Below are positions 34,441 through 46,131 of a DNA stretch of 64,000 nt, one piece after another. Positions within the stretch are counted from its first letter, which is position 1; every line of letters begins with the position of its first letter. Below the pieces are notes generated by a model, which saw only the letters and a list, made by a program, of their open reading frames with translations, was not told the DNA's origin and did not search any database. The DNA comes from Odobenus rosmarus divergens (lineage: Eukaryota > Chordata > Mammalia > Carnivora > Odobenidae), in assembly GCF_000321225.1 (NCBI RefSeq), contig NW_004450585.1, forward strand, positions 1,704,161 through 1,768,160. Reading direction: 5' to 3'. Position numbers and translations under genes: made by a program.

Positions 34441-36011
34441 CAGTGGTAAACTACGTCATTTTCTCCACCACTGGAAAGAATGAGTGGTGGGTGAATGACA
34501 TCATTTTCTCACCACCAGAAAGACTTTTTAGATATAATGCTGATGTCTTCCAGGAATATGGAAATGTTTGCACAATTTTACCCAAGAACTTCCCATGCAC
34601 CTTCATATTGTCTTTTACTGTGTCTTTCTATGTCTCCTGAGTCTTTGCCAGGAGACTATGCACAAAACAAGACTGCCTTTTTTGAATACTTGTTAACTTC
34701 ATGTGTTGTAGAATTTTGTTTCCTGTGAGCAGATATAACACCTTTCATGGCCATAGCCAGTTGCCTCCCAAGTTGATTTAAAACATGAAGTTTTTTCCAA
34801 GAAGAAACATCTCAAACTTTATAGCTTATAAGCAAATTTACCTTAGAATGTCTCATTTTAAGCCTACAATTTTCAGATATCTCTCAGAAATATAAAACAC
34901 AAAATTTTTTTATGGATGGGAGAATAATAAGAAAAAATAATGGTTTGGGGTTTTAATGGCTTATCAATATCTGACTGAATTCATTAAATAATCTGTCTCC
35001 CGTCTTATTTAGTGCAATGAAATTCCTTAATAGCTTATAAACCCGAGCACAAATGTAGGAACACTACTGCACACTTGTTTTTCTCCAGCCACATCATTAG
35101 TAAAAAGTCTTTTCTTACTAGAATCAAAATTATATTTGGGGTATGACTTGGTTGAGCTTCTTTGGAACCACTGTCTACTATCAAAGTTTATAAACACTGT
35201 TATAAAAAATATAGGGAATTTGAAAGTCTTATGCATAAATGTGTGTTTTGATTTTTTTTAAATAATGCATGGAAAATAAGAATTTTACAAACTTGCCTAA
35301 TATGTAAATCTTCTGCCCTCTGGCACTGGCCCATACATTTTCCCATTGTTAAATAAATCTTGCCTGATACCCATACAAGAAAGTAAATTTACCTTCTCCT
35401 ATAATTGTGGCTGCCACTTAAAGGTAAGGAAAACTTTATTGAAATATAGTAACCTCAGAGTTTTGAATAACGTAGAAATTTAAAGAGGCCCTGGAAAGAG
35501 AATAAGGACCACTGGTTTTCCAGGGGATGGCAAAACTCTCTTCTGCTCCAGTTACCTCATTGCCCTACATGGATTCCCGTTCCCTACCCTTGTTAGGGTC
35601 CCTCTATAAAATGGTTTAGAGTTCCTCCTAAGAGTGACTTTTGAAAACATTTTTAATTCTTCAAAGTTTATCATGCCCTATCGATTCTCATTTCCTTCTA
35701 AGTTTTGTCTCTTCCTGAGGGAAAACCCTGTTTAGTACACTGAAACATTGTAACCAGGACTAGAGTGACTCACAGTCGTTTTAAACAATGTCAAATGTTC
35801 TTTATTCAGTGTTTTAGCATTGCAAAAACATACGTAAAATATGAGACTCAGATTTCCTTCTCTCTGATATTGCTACATTTTCCAAAAGGTGTCTATATAA
35901 AGGTGTGATTTTATGTGGCATTTGGGAGTATTCCCATTGGATTCTAATAGCCACGAATGTCCATGTTATCTACAATTGCAGTAATGTTTAAATACTTAGG
36001 ACTTACACATA
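34441..36011. other. Unique sequence
   Basis: No gene recognised. At 34447-34525 a short imperfect direct duplication (TCATTTTCTCCACCACTGGA and TCATTTTCTCACCACCAGAA) is visible. Confidence 0.45.
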
Positions 36012-36110
36012 TGTCTTCATTCACACAGCAAACATTTATTGAGTGCTTACTATGTTTCAGACACTGGTATTACAGATGAAAAATCAAAATTAGAGGAGTA
36101 TTTCCCAAGT
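36012..36110 (-). mobile_element. L2 fragment
   Basis: Antisense L2 tail: 'CACAGCAAACATTTATTGAG', 'TGCTTACTATGTTTCAGACA' and 'CTGGTATTACAGATGAAAAA'. Confidence 0.8.
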
Positions 36111-36150
36111 TTTAAGAGAACAAGGAATAAGGAAAATACAAAAAAAAAAA

Positions 36151-39090
36151 AAAAGACAAGACTGGAATGAAATAATCTAACACATTTTGACTCATATATA
36201 TGAGCTTCAAAGATCCTCCTGGCTTCAAAATTGCCATGACCTTGCTGGCACCTGCCTGTGCCCAGTGCCTACCACACTATTCTCCCATGTTAAATTCCTC
36301 CTTCCTGGCTTGTCACACATAAAACAGTCAGTTTGGTAACCCCTGTGGCCACAGGTCAGGTTGCAGAAAAGACCAAATGGCTGAGATCTAGAACAAAGAA
36401 AGTGGACAGTTCTCAGGCACACCAGCTAAATTGCTGTAGTTGTCTGCCTGCTAATACAATACTCCTGATTCCTGAGCTGTGCGGAGGGGCTGGGAGGGGT
36501 CAAGGGAATCAGCATTACACTGCTAAATATTTCTGCCTAAAACTGGCATCATTTCACATTCTTGGGAAAGATATATTGCAGAAATACAAGTATTTAAACA
36601 AGGACCCTAAAGGCCTATACTTGAAAGAAGTTGTAATAGATAAACATGTAGATATTCTTAAGTTTATAGACCTTTTTATTCTTTCATATTAAAAAAATAT
36701 TTAGGGATCTCTGTACCACTACCACATAGAATAAGTAAATTTCAATTAAAATAGGAGTATTAACACACCAGTCTCAACATTATCTTTAAGTAGAAAGGAA
36801 ATTAAGCAGTTCACTCAAATACTCAAAGGTCAAATGACTCCAACTCATAGGTCACTTGGAAGAGCTCACTTAGGGACCTGAGAAAAGCATTTAATATTTT
36901 ACTTGGACTTAAAAGCACTTTCCCAAGAATAAATCACTAATATGAATAGTCCCTTCCATCACATTGGGTTACCTCTCACAAGTCAGTGCAAATGCCAAGA
37001 CTTTTTGCTTTGACTTTTCAATAGTATTAGTAATACAGTATAATCACTTCTGACTGAGACTTCTCTTAGTCTTAAAAAAGTAAACCTAATTTAAGGTATT
37101 GTTGGTATATTAAAGACAAGTTAATCATAATGATGTGATTTAGAACTGGTGATTTGAAGTAACAACTTTTTCTACATCATTTTTGTAAAGGCATCTCTTG
37201 GCCTGGGGCTATGCCTGGGACTTCTACACACAGTCAGTGTAAAAATTAAGATATATTTCCCCCGAAGAATTTATAGTCCAAATATATGCCACAGATCTTC
37301 AGGAAGAGTTTAAACTATTTCAGAAGTATTACTAAAAATTTAGACAACAGTAACTGTTAAGATGTAACCTTTTGATTGCTAAGAGGAAATTTTGAAGATT
37401 GATTTTTTTTTCCCCTATCATCTGAACAGTTTGGGTCAAATGGAGTTAGTCAAGAAGAAAGGAACATAATTCAGAGAAGGTAACTAAAACTATATGCACT
37501 GAACACATGTACTTTTTCAACAAAGTAAATAGTAATACTAAATAGTAATACTTGCCAAATGTCTTGGAGTCCTGAAATCAACCAAGGGAAAAGAAATAAA
37601 TGATGATCTGTGGCTTGAATCTTTTACTAACATTCTACTTTTTTGAAAGAAGGAGATGATAGCATTGAATGCTTTCTCTTATAGTTAAAGAATGCACAAC
37701 AGCATCATAATTAAAATATACGTATTGCTCACAATTTAGATGTAATGCTAAAGTAGTCACTGGATGAGAAAAAGAGTTTCTAACCACAAGTTTAAAATCA
37801 GAACTGATGACACTAACTTGAATCGATCAGTGTTAGTTACATGACACAATAACTGAAAAGTAGTAGATACTAAAATTTGACCACAAATTCATCTAAAGAG
37901 AAGTGGCAATGGTGGAGGTCATAAAAAGTTTGAGTGAAAGATGAACAGAAGTGTGGGGACGAGGAATGTGTCAGCTCTCCTCTGATCACTATACAAAGAC
38001 TTCCTGGAAGATGTGGGGCTCCCAAAGAGAGTACACTGGGGCAAAGTGACAAGATGGAATTCTCTGTGACCGCACGTGATGGGTCTGGCTGGAACAATGT
38101 TGGGAGGTGGGAGTGGAATGATGGAAGGGAGGGCAGCCAAGAAACTGTGACTGAAGTTATGGGAAGGTGTGTTCAACAAAATGGGGAACAGAGCCGAAAG
38201 GGGACCAGAGAAACCTGAGCACTGAGAACCAAAATTACAGCTTTCTGGACCAAGGAGGGGTCAGTGTCACTCCTGGTTTTGAATTTTAAAAAACTGAATT
38301 AGAAATAACAGAAATAAAAAAAAAAAACAAGTCTGAGAATTATTCGTAAGAAATTCCCATGTAGGCAGTTTCTATTTCAAAACCACAAAATTCAGTGTGG
38401 AAAACATATAAATCAAAGGCAGATCTGTGTTTAATATATGAGCTATGCAAAAATGACTCAAATAAGAAAAAAGAAAAATGCAGGAGATTGAAAAAATGCT
38501 AAATTTGCAACCAGGACTTCCACTTGAAAGTGAAGAGCACCAATCAGATTTAGTTGTGATAGAAAAACACAAAGCATTTATTTGCTTTTTTGGTTGGTGG
38601 GTTATTTATTTATTTATTTTTATTATATGCATCTCCTCAATATTTATTATAGGTACTAAACTTAATACAGCAGCCAGATCTAACAGACTACTTTCCATCA
38701 GCTCAAACTGAACTCTCCCATTCTGGTTTATCTCCCTCTTGTCCACATACTCAGCCTGAGCTGTACTCTTTCAGTGAACTGACAGTTGGAATTTCAAAAT
38801 AATCAGTTTTCTATTGTATAGAGATTTTTTTTAAAGGGGAAAAAAGGAAAAAGAAAAGATCAAGTCATATCAACTAGATCCTTAGATTACCAAATAATTT
38901 TTCTTTGAACATTATAAGTATACCTCCATTTTTCTCTGTATTCTTCTGTCACATATACTCATGTAGAAACACATTGATAAATAAAAAATCAAGTCAGGTT
39001 TGCTCTCCTGTGTTATAGACACAAAGGGCCACAATTGTTCCCTCTTTTATCTCAAGACAAGAGCTATATCAGACAATTTGGGGCTTGAGA
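36151..39090. other. Unique sequence
   Basis: About 2.9 kb with no recognisable transposon beyond an A15 run (36140-36154) and TTTA runs near 38605. The frames at 36333-36692 (119 codons) and 37934-38218 (94 codons) resemble no protein I know, and 36333-36692 lacks any visible domain, so I do not call them genes. Confidence 0.45.
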
Positions 39091-39197
39091 AAGCAAAACA
39101 ACAAAATAGAAAAGAAAAGAAAAACGAAAAGAAAAGAAAAAAGAAAAACGAAAAGAAACGAGAGGAAGAAGGAGAAAAAGAAAAAGAAAAGAAGAAT
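39091..39197. repeat. (AAAAG)n purine-rich tract
   Basis: Over 100 bases almost only A and G, with a few C. It makes a Lys/Glu-rich chance frame on the plus strand. Confidence 0.93.
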
Positions 39198-39361
39198 TCT
39201 GACTACTTGATTTTATTTGTAATCAAATTTTGTGCATTACATAGTGGACTTATTGCATATTTACTTTTCTGAAGTTACGAGTAAAAGTGTGAATCATGGT
39301 GAAGAAATAGTCACTACGCAAATTTAAGATACTTTTATTTTTCATTAGGAAACCTAATGGA

Positions 39362-39554
39362 CGGGCGCCTGAGTTAGTTAAGCGACTGCCTTCCGCTCAG
39401 ATCATGATCCCAGGCTCCTGGGATCGAGCCCCGCATCGGGCTCCCTGCTCAGCGGGAAGCCAGCTTCTCCCTCTCCCTCTCTCCCTGCTTGTGTTCCCTC
39501 TCTCGCTGTCTCTCTCCCTGTCAAATAAATAAATAAAATCTTTAGAAAAAAAAA
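39362..39554 (+). mobile_element. Can-SINE lacking its A box
   Basis: Forward copy flanked by a perfect 15-bp duplication, aggaaacctaatgga (39347-39361 and 39555-39569), hence young. Its head reads GGGCGCCTGAGTTAGTTAAG: about 8 bases (ggtggctc) are missing, taking out the pol III A box. Confidence 0.96.
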
Positions 39555-39569
39555 AGGAAACCTAATGGA

Positions 39570-42500
39570 TTGAACATAGTTTAGTATTTGATAAAGACTG
39601 AGGTTTGTTGAAATAAACAAGAGAGTGCAAAGGAAGGGCGGATCATGTGACCAAGGCAGTGAACCGAGGTGAGTGGTGGTCTGAGGAGCGCTAGCAGGAC
39701 CCTGACTGCCACAACACTGAATTCAGGACATATTTGCCCTGCCTTGTCTTATCCCCCTTTTCTTCTAGTCTTTGATGGATATATAATAATTATATTTTAT
39801 AAGAATGCCAGTGGTGACGGAAGTGCTTCTCCTAATGCAAAGGCTGTAAAGCTATCAGAAGAGCTTTAAGCAAATGTTATCTGTTTTACAGAAGAAATCA
39901 ATTACCCCCAGATTGCTTAAACCAGTGACAGGCATGGTAAGGAATAAAATGTGTTAAGTAGAAAAGTTACAGCCAGCCACATGTAAGGAATTACATGATC
40001 TATGAAAGCAATCACTTGTTCAATTTACCTTCAAAACTAAAACAAGTTCTTCTGCATTGGAAATAAACATGAACCTCTCTCTGAAAAGGGAACAATTTCC
40101 AACTCAATAGAAAAAGTACTGTATAAATTTTCACTGGCAACAGTGCTATTAGGAGAACACAACCAGGTTTTCAGAGATAAAGTATGTGAACTATTTAACA
40201 TACTTATTTCAAAGGAGGCATCCGTTTGTCTTCATCTTCCTGCAATTCAGAATTACGTAATTTTCCAGATATGCCTGGAATAAAAGGAGTCTGCTAGAAA
40301 ATACTCCACACTTTATAACACTCTTTATACTTATATTAAACTGCAAAGGATTTTACTCAATTAAAAATATCCTTATTATATTAAACTTTTAATATTCATC
40401 ATTCTGTGTCGATAACACATATTTCATTATCTATATTAGCAAGACAAGAGTCACAAGTGGGCCTTTCTTTTTCTGCTTAAAGAAGAAAAATAAATGTCTC
40501 AAAAAGGCTCTGACAGTTTTTTGGGAGGACACCATGGTTCAGAATGCTCATCAAAGCTGTTAATCGCTCAAGTGGAGTTGGCATCCTGTTTATGAGACAA
40601 GGTCACCATTTTCAGTTCTTTATCCTATCGGTCCTTAAGGAATTTTTGCATTGTATAATTTAATTTTTAAAACAAATTAATTCAAATCACATGTAACATA
40701 AAAAAGTAATTTCTTAATATTGCAAAACAGGAATCATCTTACCAGATGTGCCGTTAGAGACATCACGTTTCTGAGAATGTCATTGTGGGCAATGACAGCC
40801 ATGCCTGCCTCGTGAAGAACTTAGGCCTCTTTTCACTTTCTTCTTTTTCAAATTGGGATGTGTTTAGGAGCATTTGCTCACATGATCTTTTAAAAGAATC
40901 AGGAGTAATACACCAGCTGATGCATATCATTCTTTGACAATATTCTGAGGGAGAGTTCTATACTGATTTAATTTCCTTGGGAATAAAGTATGTATATTCA
41001 GATTTCATGCCAGCCACTTGTCCTTAATGGACAAATGTTAATGATAAAATTTAAAGTACTACGTTCTGGGAACAACTGTAAGTTAGATTCTTTAAGAAGA
41101 ATCACACTAGTAGTCTTTTATTCACTCTGCTGCAAAAAACAGTATCGTGAAAATTCCCAGATGAAAGACAACACCGCTGATGCATTTTTTTCCTCTGCAA
41201 AATTCCCAGGTTGATGTAATGGTGATGTCCTACTGATTATTCACCACAGACCTTCCAACAGGATAATGCATTCTTAAAATATGAACTTGAAGTTCAAATA
41301 TTAAATATGCATTTCCTCCTCCTATAGGACATGTTGAAATGCCACATGCTGTTGGTGAGAATGACCCATAAGTGTTGGATTTTTCTCCCCCTTGCTCTCC
41401 CTTTCCAGAAACAGTTAGTGTGGCGTGCAGTGAACCAAATCAACAATGTGATTCAAGCTGTCTCCGTAGCTTCTTGGCAAAAGAAAGGATAAACTATAAA
41501 AACTCCCCTCCTACAGCTTTCAGCTCTTGCTTCCCACACTTTAACATCCTCTGTCACCTCTGGCGTTGTTACTGACCCATGCTAAGCTAAACTAAAGGAT
41601 GATAAGTTTGCTGCCTTTGCCCTTGTCCTGAGGGGCTGCACATTATCCTATCAAGTATCAGTAGCCATTTCTGTGGGATATTTGTCACCCCACGAAGGCC
41701 TTTGGAACAAATGAAATGGGCAGCGAATTACAAAAATGTCATTCTCTAAAGGAAATGGATGAAGGCTTTTGTTCTCCAGTAATAAATAGATGCCAAAGGC
41801 TCATAACACTATTTTTATATTAAATTTGACAGGGTTACTATTTCTAGTTCATTAAGGGAACAGCTTGAAAACTCTTTCTTTCTGTACTTTTGAAAATAAT
41901 GTTGTTTCCCTCATTTCTTCCCAGTAATAAATATAAGCAATACCTGGCAATAGATCCTGGAAATCACAGATCATGATTGATTTCAAGTTACTTTTGCTAA
42001 TGATTGTTTTAAAAATGTACAAAAATCATTTTAGGGAGGGATTTTGAAGTTATAAATGAATTATGTAAAGAGGTACCTATGAATGGATTTTAAAAGTCTG
42101 ATTTATACCCATTCCTCCTTTCTTTATAAATCACAAATATATTACTTCCTTTTCTCACTTTTCTCACACATTATAGTTTTACAGGGCTTCATGATAAATA
42201 TGCCATGGACAAAGGTCAAGCAAAGGATAATAACTCAATTCCTTAAATGAAAGCTTCAAAGTAAATCCTCTGTGTTTAACAGCAGTATACAGGGGTCAAG
42301 ATGACAATGTCCCAGACTAGAGAATAAAATGTGTTAATACCTTTGAGCCTCAGTATATTTTAAATGGGTATACTTGAACTGACACACTTAGATGTTCTCT
42401 GAAGTGGAACTTGAGCAAGACGCATAATACAGGATAATAAATTAAATAGCACCACATATTTTTAGATAAATTTCAATTGTGTGGTTTATCAGCATTTTCA

Positions 42501-43480
42501 TGGTTGTTCACTGTTGCTGACATAATAGCTGTATTTCCTCTGTAGCTTCACCTCCTCAATGATTTTAAAATTGAGCTACTTTTTACTTACTAAGCTTCTT
42601 TTGTCCCACAAAATTTGTGAGACAAGGTAGTGAAAACAACTCATGGGAATTTTTACTTGACCCATTAGTATATAGATGAAGACTACCAATTATTGTAATA
42701 TCCTCTTAATGAAGATCATTTAATAGTGAAAGATGTTATCTGTGTTTCTCTTCAGATTTTCTGATTTTGTATTTTAAATCATAACTCTTGGGTATATATA
42801 CTGCATTGTATACCTTAAGTTGAGCCAACATATGCCAATATTTTGACAGAATTGATCTGTAAAAACAGTTAAAATTGGGTAAACTAATTCTAATTTTCAG
42901 TTAGATCAAAGTCATCATTTCTTGGAGGCAAATGATTTTAAAAATTCAGCTACATCTTATATATTTTTGGTGGACATTTGCTTTATTTTATATATTTTTT
43001 TTATTCCTCTTTGCTTCTCAACATGAGAACGTGTACCTGGCTTTGCGAACTCCCTGATTGTATGAGCTGTGATAGGGGCACTTTGGGACCCAAAGGTTCT
43101 TCCAAGAACACCTAAGTGTGCCAGTCCACATCCATCCACTTAACACATGTGCCGAAGCTCCAAGGCACTAATGCACATTTTAATCTCCAGATGAATCACT
43201 GTCATCTTGACTCCTGTGTACTGCTGTGAACCACCCAATACCCATCCTCCAGTGTCCTTTTCTGATAATTTAGTCTCCATTGCTTGCAACTAAAAAGTCT
43301 TTGTCTTTAAACATTTAAATTCATTGACTAAATCTAGCTAGTGATTCTTGCAAGTGAGGGAGGGGAGAGTGTTTGAAAAACATAGAGGAAGGAAATGATA
43401 AGTGTTTTCTCTTTCCAAATGGAAAATGATGAATAATATGCCCTATCTTTGTATCAGAAATAAAATAGGATAAATTGAAG
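39570..43480. other. Unique sequence, repeat-poor
   Basis: Nearly 4 kb without a recognised transposon. No exon could be supported: frames such as 41372-41575 (67 codons) show no domain. Mostly AT-rich. Confidence 0.45.
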
Positions 43481-43482
43481 CA

Positions 43483-43587
43483 CAGTAGATAAAGAGAATT
43501 TCATTAATAGAAAAATTGTTAAAACATTACAGTAGGTTACTCAAAGAGTTGAGTAATTTGTTTTTCTGTTGATTTTTAGAAATAGAG
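43483..43587. repeat. Direct repeat, left copy
   Basis: About 100 bases that recur at 44735-44828 with roughly three quarters identity. Shared phrases are GAATTTCWTTAATAGAAAA, GTAGGTTACTCA and AAATAGAG at the end. The family is unknown to me. Confidence 0.6.
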
Positions 43588-44734
43588 ATTCCAACCTATT
43601 TGATTCTATTTTGGTTCTGACCCACCCAGAGAAATTAAAGTGCAGACTATATGCAATCTTTTTATCACTTAAGTACTTATTAATGAAATCCAGCTTCTAT
43701 CTTTATCTGACTTCTCAAGAAAAGACATTTCTCAAAGTCCACAATTTCTCTTAATTACCAAATGTAAAGACCATGTTCAAATAAATTTTTTAAAATTTTC
43801 TTGATTTGTATTCTTTAATTTAGTCAATAGATATAAAACTGAGCTTATTTCCCAAAATATCTTCCTCCTAATCTCCTCACTGTTACACTCTAGTTACCAG
43901 TAACTAGAAGTCCAGAGCACATCAGTGGGATTGTGGGAAAAGCCACAGGAAAAAATGCTACACTTCCCTCCAAGGGGGGAAAAAAATAGGTTGACATTGA
44001 GCAAAAAGAAATAAGTTCCCCCACCTACTGGTGAAACTGAAGATTGTTTAGCCACATTCGAGGTAGAGGCTTCAGAGTAAGTAAACCAAACATAAAGCTA
44101 AACATACTAGCAACAATTTGGCAGCCTGTGGCCGGTGTAAGAATAGGAGAAGAGCAAACAAGTGTGTGGCTGCTTCAAAGTCATGGTGGCCTAATGGAAA
44201 GAGGTTCTAGACACACAGACACCTTAATCTAGGTGATGGGCTGACCAGCACTCAGAAACATAGAATTTGGCAGAACCAGGCAGGGGGTGGAGGCCGTATA
44301 GTGTATTTTAGCAGTTCTTTGATAATTTATTGAACTAATAATATTTTTATGAATTAAGTTATTCTGGAGTAAGAGTACCTGCCTTTATATGCGCATGTTT
44401 TGGGAGAGAGGGGAGTAGGAAAAGTTATAAGATGGCAACCTGGAAATATTTTATGAATCACTAAGGAAATTTACCGCCCAAATTCCGAATCATTTCCATT
44501 AGAGGCAATTGTGGCACTTGAATATTCAATTTGACCAAGTCACTAGTTAGTCACTCTTCCATATAAAAGAGGGAGAAGTATTTGAAAAGCATAAAAAATA
44601 AGAATAATTTTGAGTGTGAAGAGTCTGAAGAACTAAATTTCTAGAATAATCAAATCAAGCTTAAAGAAGAAAATGCATTTCTTTCTTTTCTCTCTCTCTC
44701 TTTTTTTAAACAAATGAAATGCGTGGTACATAAA
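43588..44734. other. Spacer between the direct repeats
   Basis: 1.15 kb with no recognisable gene or known repeat. If the two copies were LTR-like, this would be the internal part, but no coding trace is visible. Confidence 0.4.
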
Positions 44735-44828
44735 AGCAGAATTTCTTTAATAGAAAAGGGTTAAACCATTGTTGTAGGTTACTCAGAGTTTGAGTATTTC
44801 CTTTTGGATTGACCTTTAAAAATAGAGT
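44735..44828. repeat. Direct repeat, right copy
   Basis: Partner of 43483-43587, same orientation. It is preceded by a CT run (44691-44707). Confidence 0.6.
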
Positions 44829-45182
44829 AAACTTTGTTCTATTTAGTCAATTTTCTTCTATTTTGTTATTGGCACCTCCCTTTTCAATTCCTGTCCAGTC
44901 ATGTGACCAACACTCTTGATTTTGACTTTTCTGTATTTCTAGCATTCATACATAATTTTAAATTTCAGTTGTTTCAAGAAAATTTCAGTTGCTTCCATTA
45001 TGGTTTGGGCCCTCACAATCTCTCTTCGATACAGATTGCTACCAAATGAAAACAAAACTAAAACATTTTTAGAATTGGTTAGGCTTACCTTCATTCTCTT
45101 ACCACCTCTATTTGGAGCTATTGTAAACGAGACTTTGTAAATCACAACCCCCCATTCCTAGGCCAACAAGCCTAGAAGCAGG

Positions 45183-45305
45183 ATAGCACAGGATTCACGT
45201 TGCTGCCTCTCTCACTTGCTCTGTGAACTTGGACAGGTTGCTTTAAATCTCTAAGACTCAGTTTTCATATTTAGACAAGCAGGACTAATAACAGTATCTC
45301 CTTCA
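45183..45305 (+). mobile_element. MIR fragment
   Basis: Forward MIR core: 'CTGTGAACTTGGACAGGTTG', 'AATCTCTAAGACTCAGTTTT' and 'CATATTTAGACAAGCAGGAC' follow the MIR consensus around the 'CTCAGTTTCCTCATCTGTAAA' landmark. Confidence 0.78.
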
Positions 45306-45849
45306 AACAGCAAATATTTTGAAAACGCTTGAATTTTTTGCAAAATTTTCCTAAGCTATTTGTTGTTAGTATGTTCCCCTCCAAAAAAGAGACTTTTGGT
45401 GAATGTGTTTCCAAACAATATCTAAATAATATGAAATGCAAAACTGTGTTACCCATTGAGTTTGCTAACATTTAGAGCACGTATTCAATAATATTTAAAA
45501 CACTATTCTATTTCCAAAACGATTTCTTTTTCTTCATAAGAAGCATTGTATACACTAATTTTATCATTTCATATTTATCCATGTACCTATTTATACATAT
45601 AGATATACTTCATACTTGTACATATATTTACATCATATTACATACATATATAGGTACAAGTATTCATATATTTATACAAACATACATGTATAAGTGGTTT
45701 GTAAGTGTAAGTGGTTTAAAATCACTTGTATATTGAAAATGGATCTAGGTTTATTTTCTATAAATCATTTTCTAAAAACATGAGACTAATCGGTGTTTAT
45801 GAAATATGGGACTCGTTTTGACTAAGACGTCAAGCGTTACTGAGATACT
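45306..45849. other. Unique AT-rich sequence
   Basis: Contains a TACATATA-rich low-complexity patch at about 45570-45700. No gene seen. Confidence 0.5.
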
Positions 45850-45867
45850 CTAAACCTAGCTACTTTA

Positions 45868-46113
45868 TTTTTTTTCAAGATTTTATTTATTTATTTGAGG
45901 GAGAGTGAGCAAGCTAGTGAGAGCACAAGCGGGGTGAGAAGCAGAGAGAGAAGCAGACTCCCCTCTGAGAGGGGAGCGCGATGTGGGGCTCGATGTGGGG
46001 CTCTATCCCACGACTCTGGGATCATGACCTGAACCAAAGGCAGACACTTAACCGACTGAGCCACCCAGGTGCCCCTATGCAGATGCTTAACAGACTGAGC
46101 CACCCAAGTGCCC
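45868..46113 (-). mobile_element. Can-SINE with a doubled head
   Basis: Reverse-strand SINE of about 246 bp between a perfect 18-bp duplication, ctaaacctagctacttta, at 45850-45867 and 46114-46131. The head (GACTGAGCCACCCAGGTGCC) ends at 46074, and a second head copy (GACTGAGCCACCCAAGTGCC) follows at about 46077-46113. Inside the body, GATGTGGGGCTC is also repeated (about 45980-46003). Confidence 0.95.
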
Positions 46114-46131
46114 CTAAACCTAGCTACTTTA

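Noticed and set aside
36333..36692. 119-codon forward frame
   Set aside because: No domain, no family resemblance, no clear splice or promoter context; it fits a chance frame in repeat-poor DNA.
39000..39272. 90-codon Lys/Glu-rich forward frame
   Set aside because: Product of the AAAAG tract.
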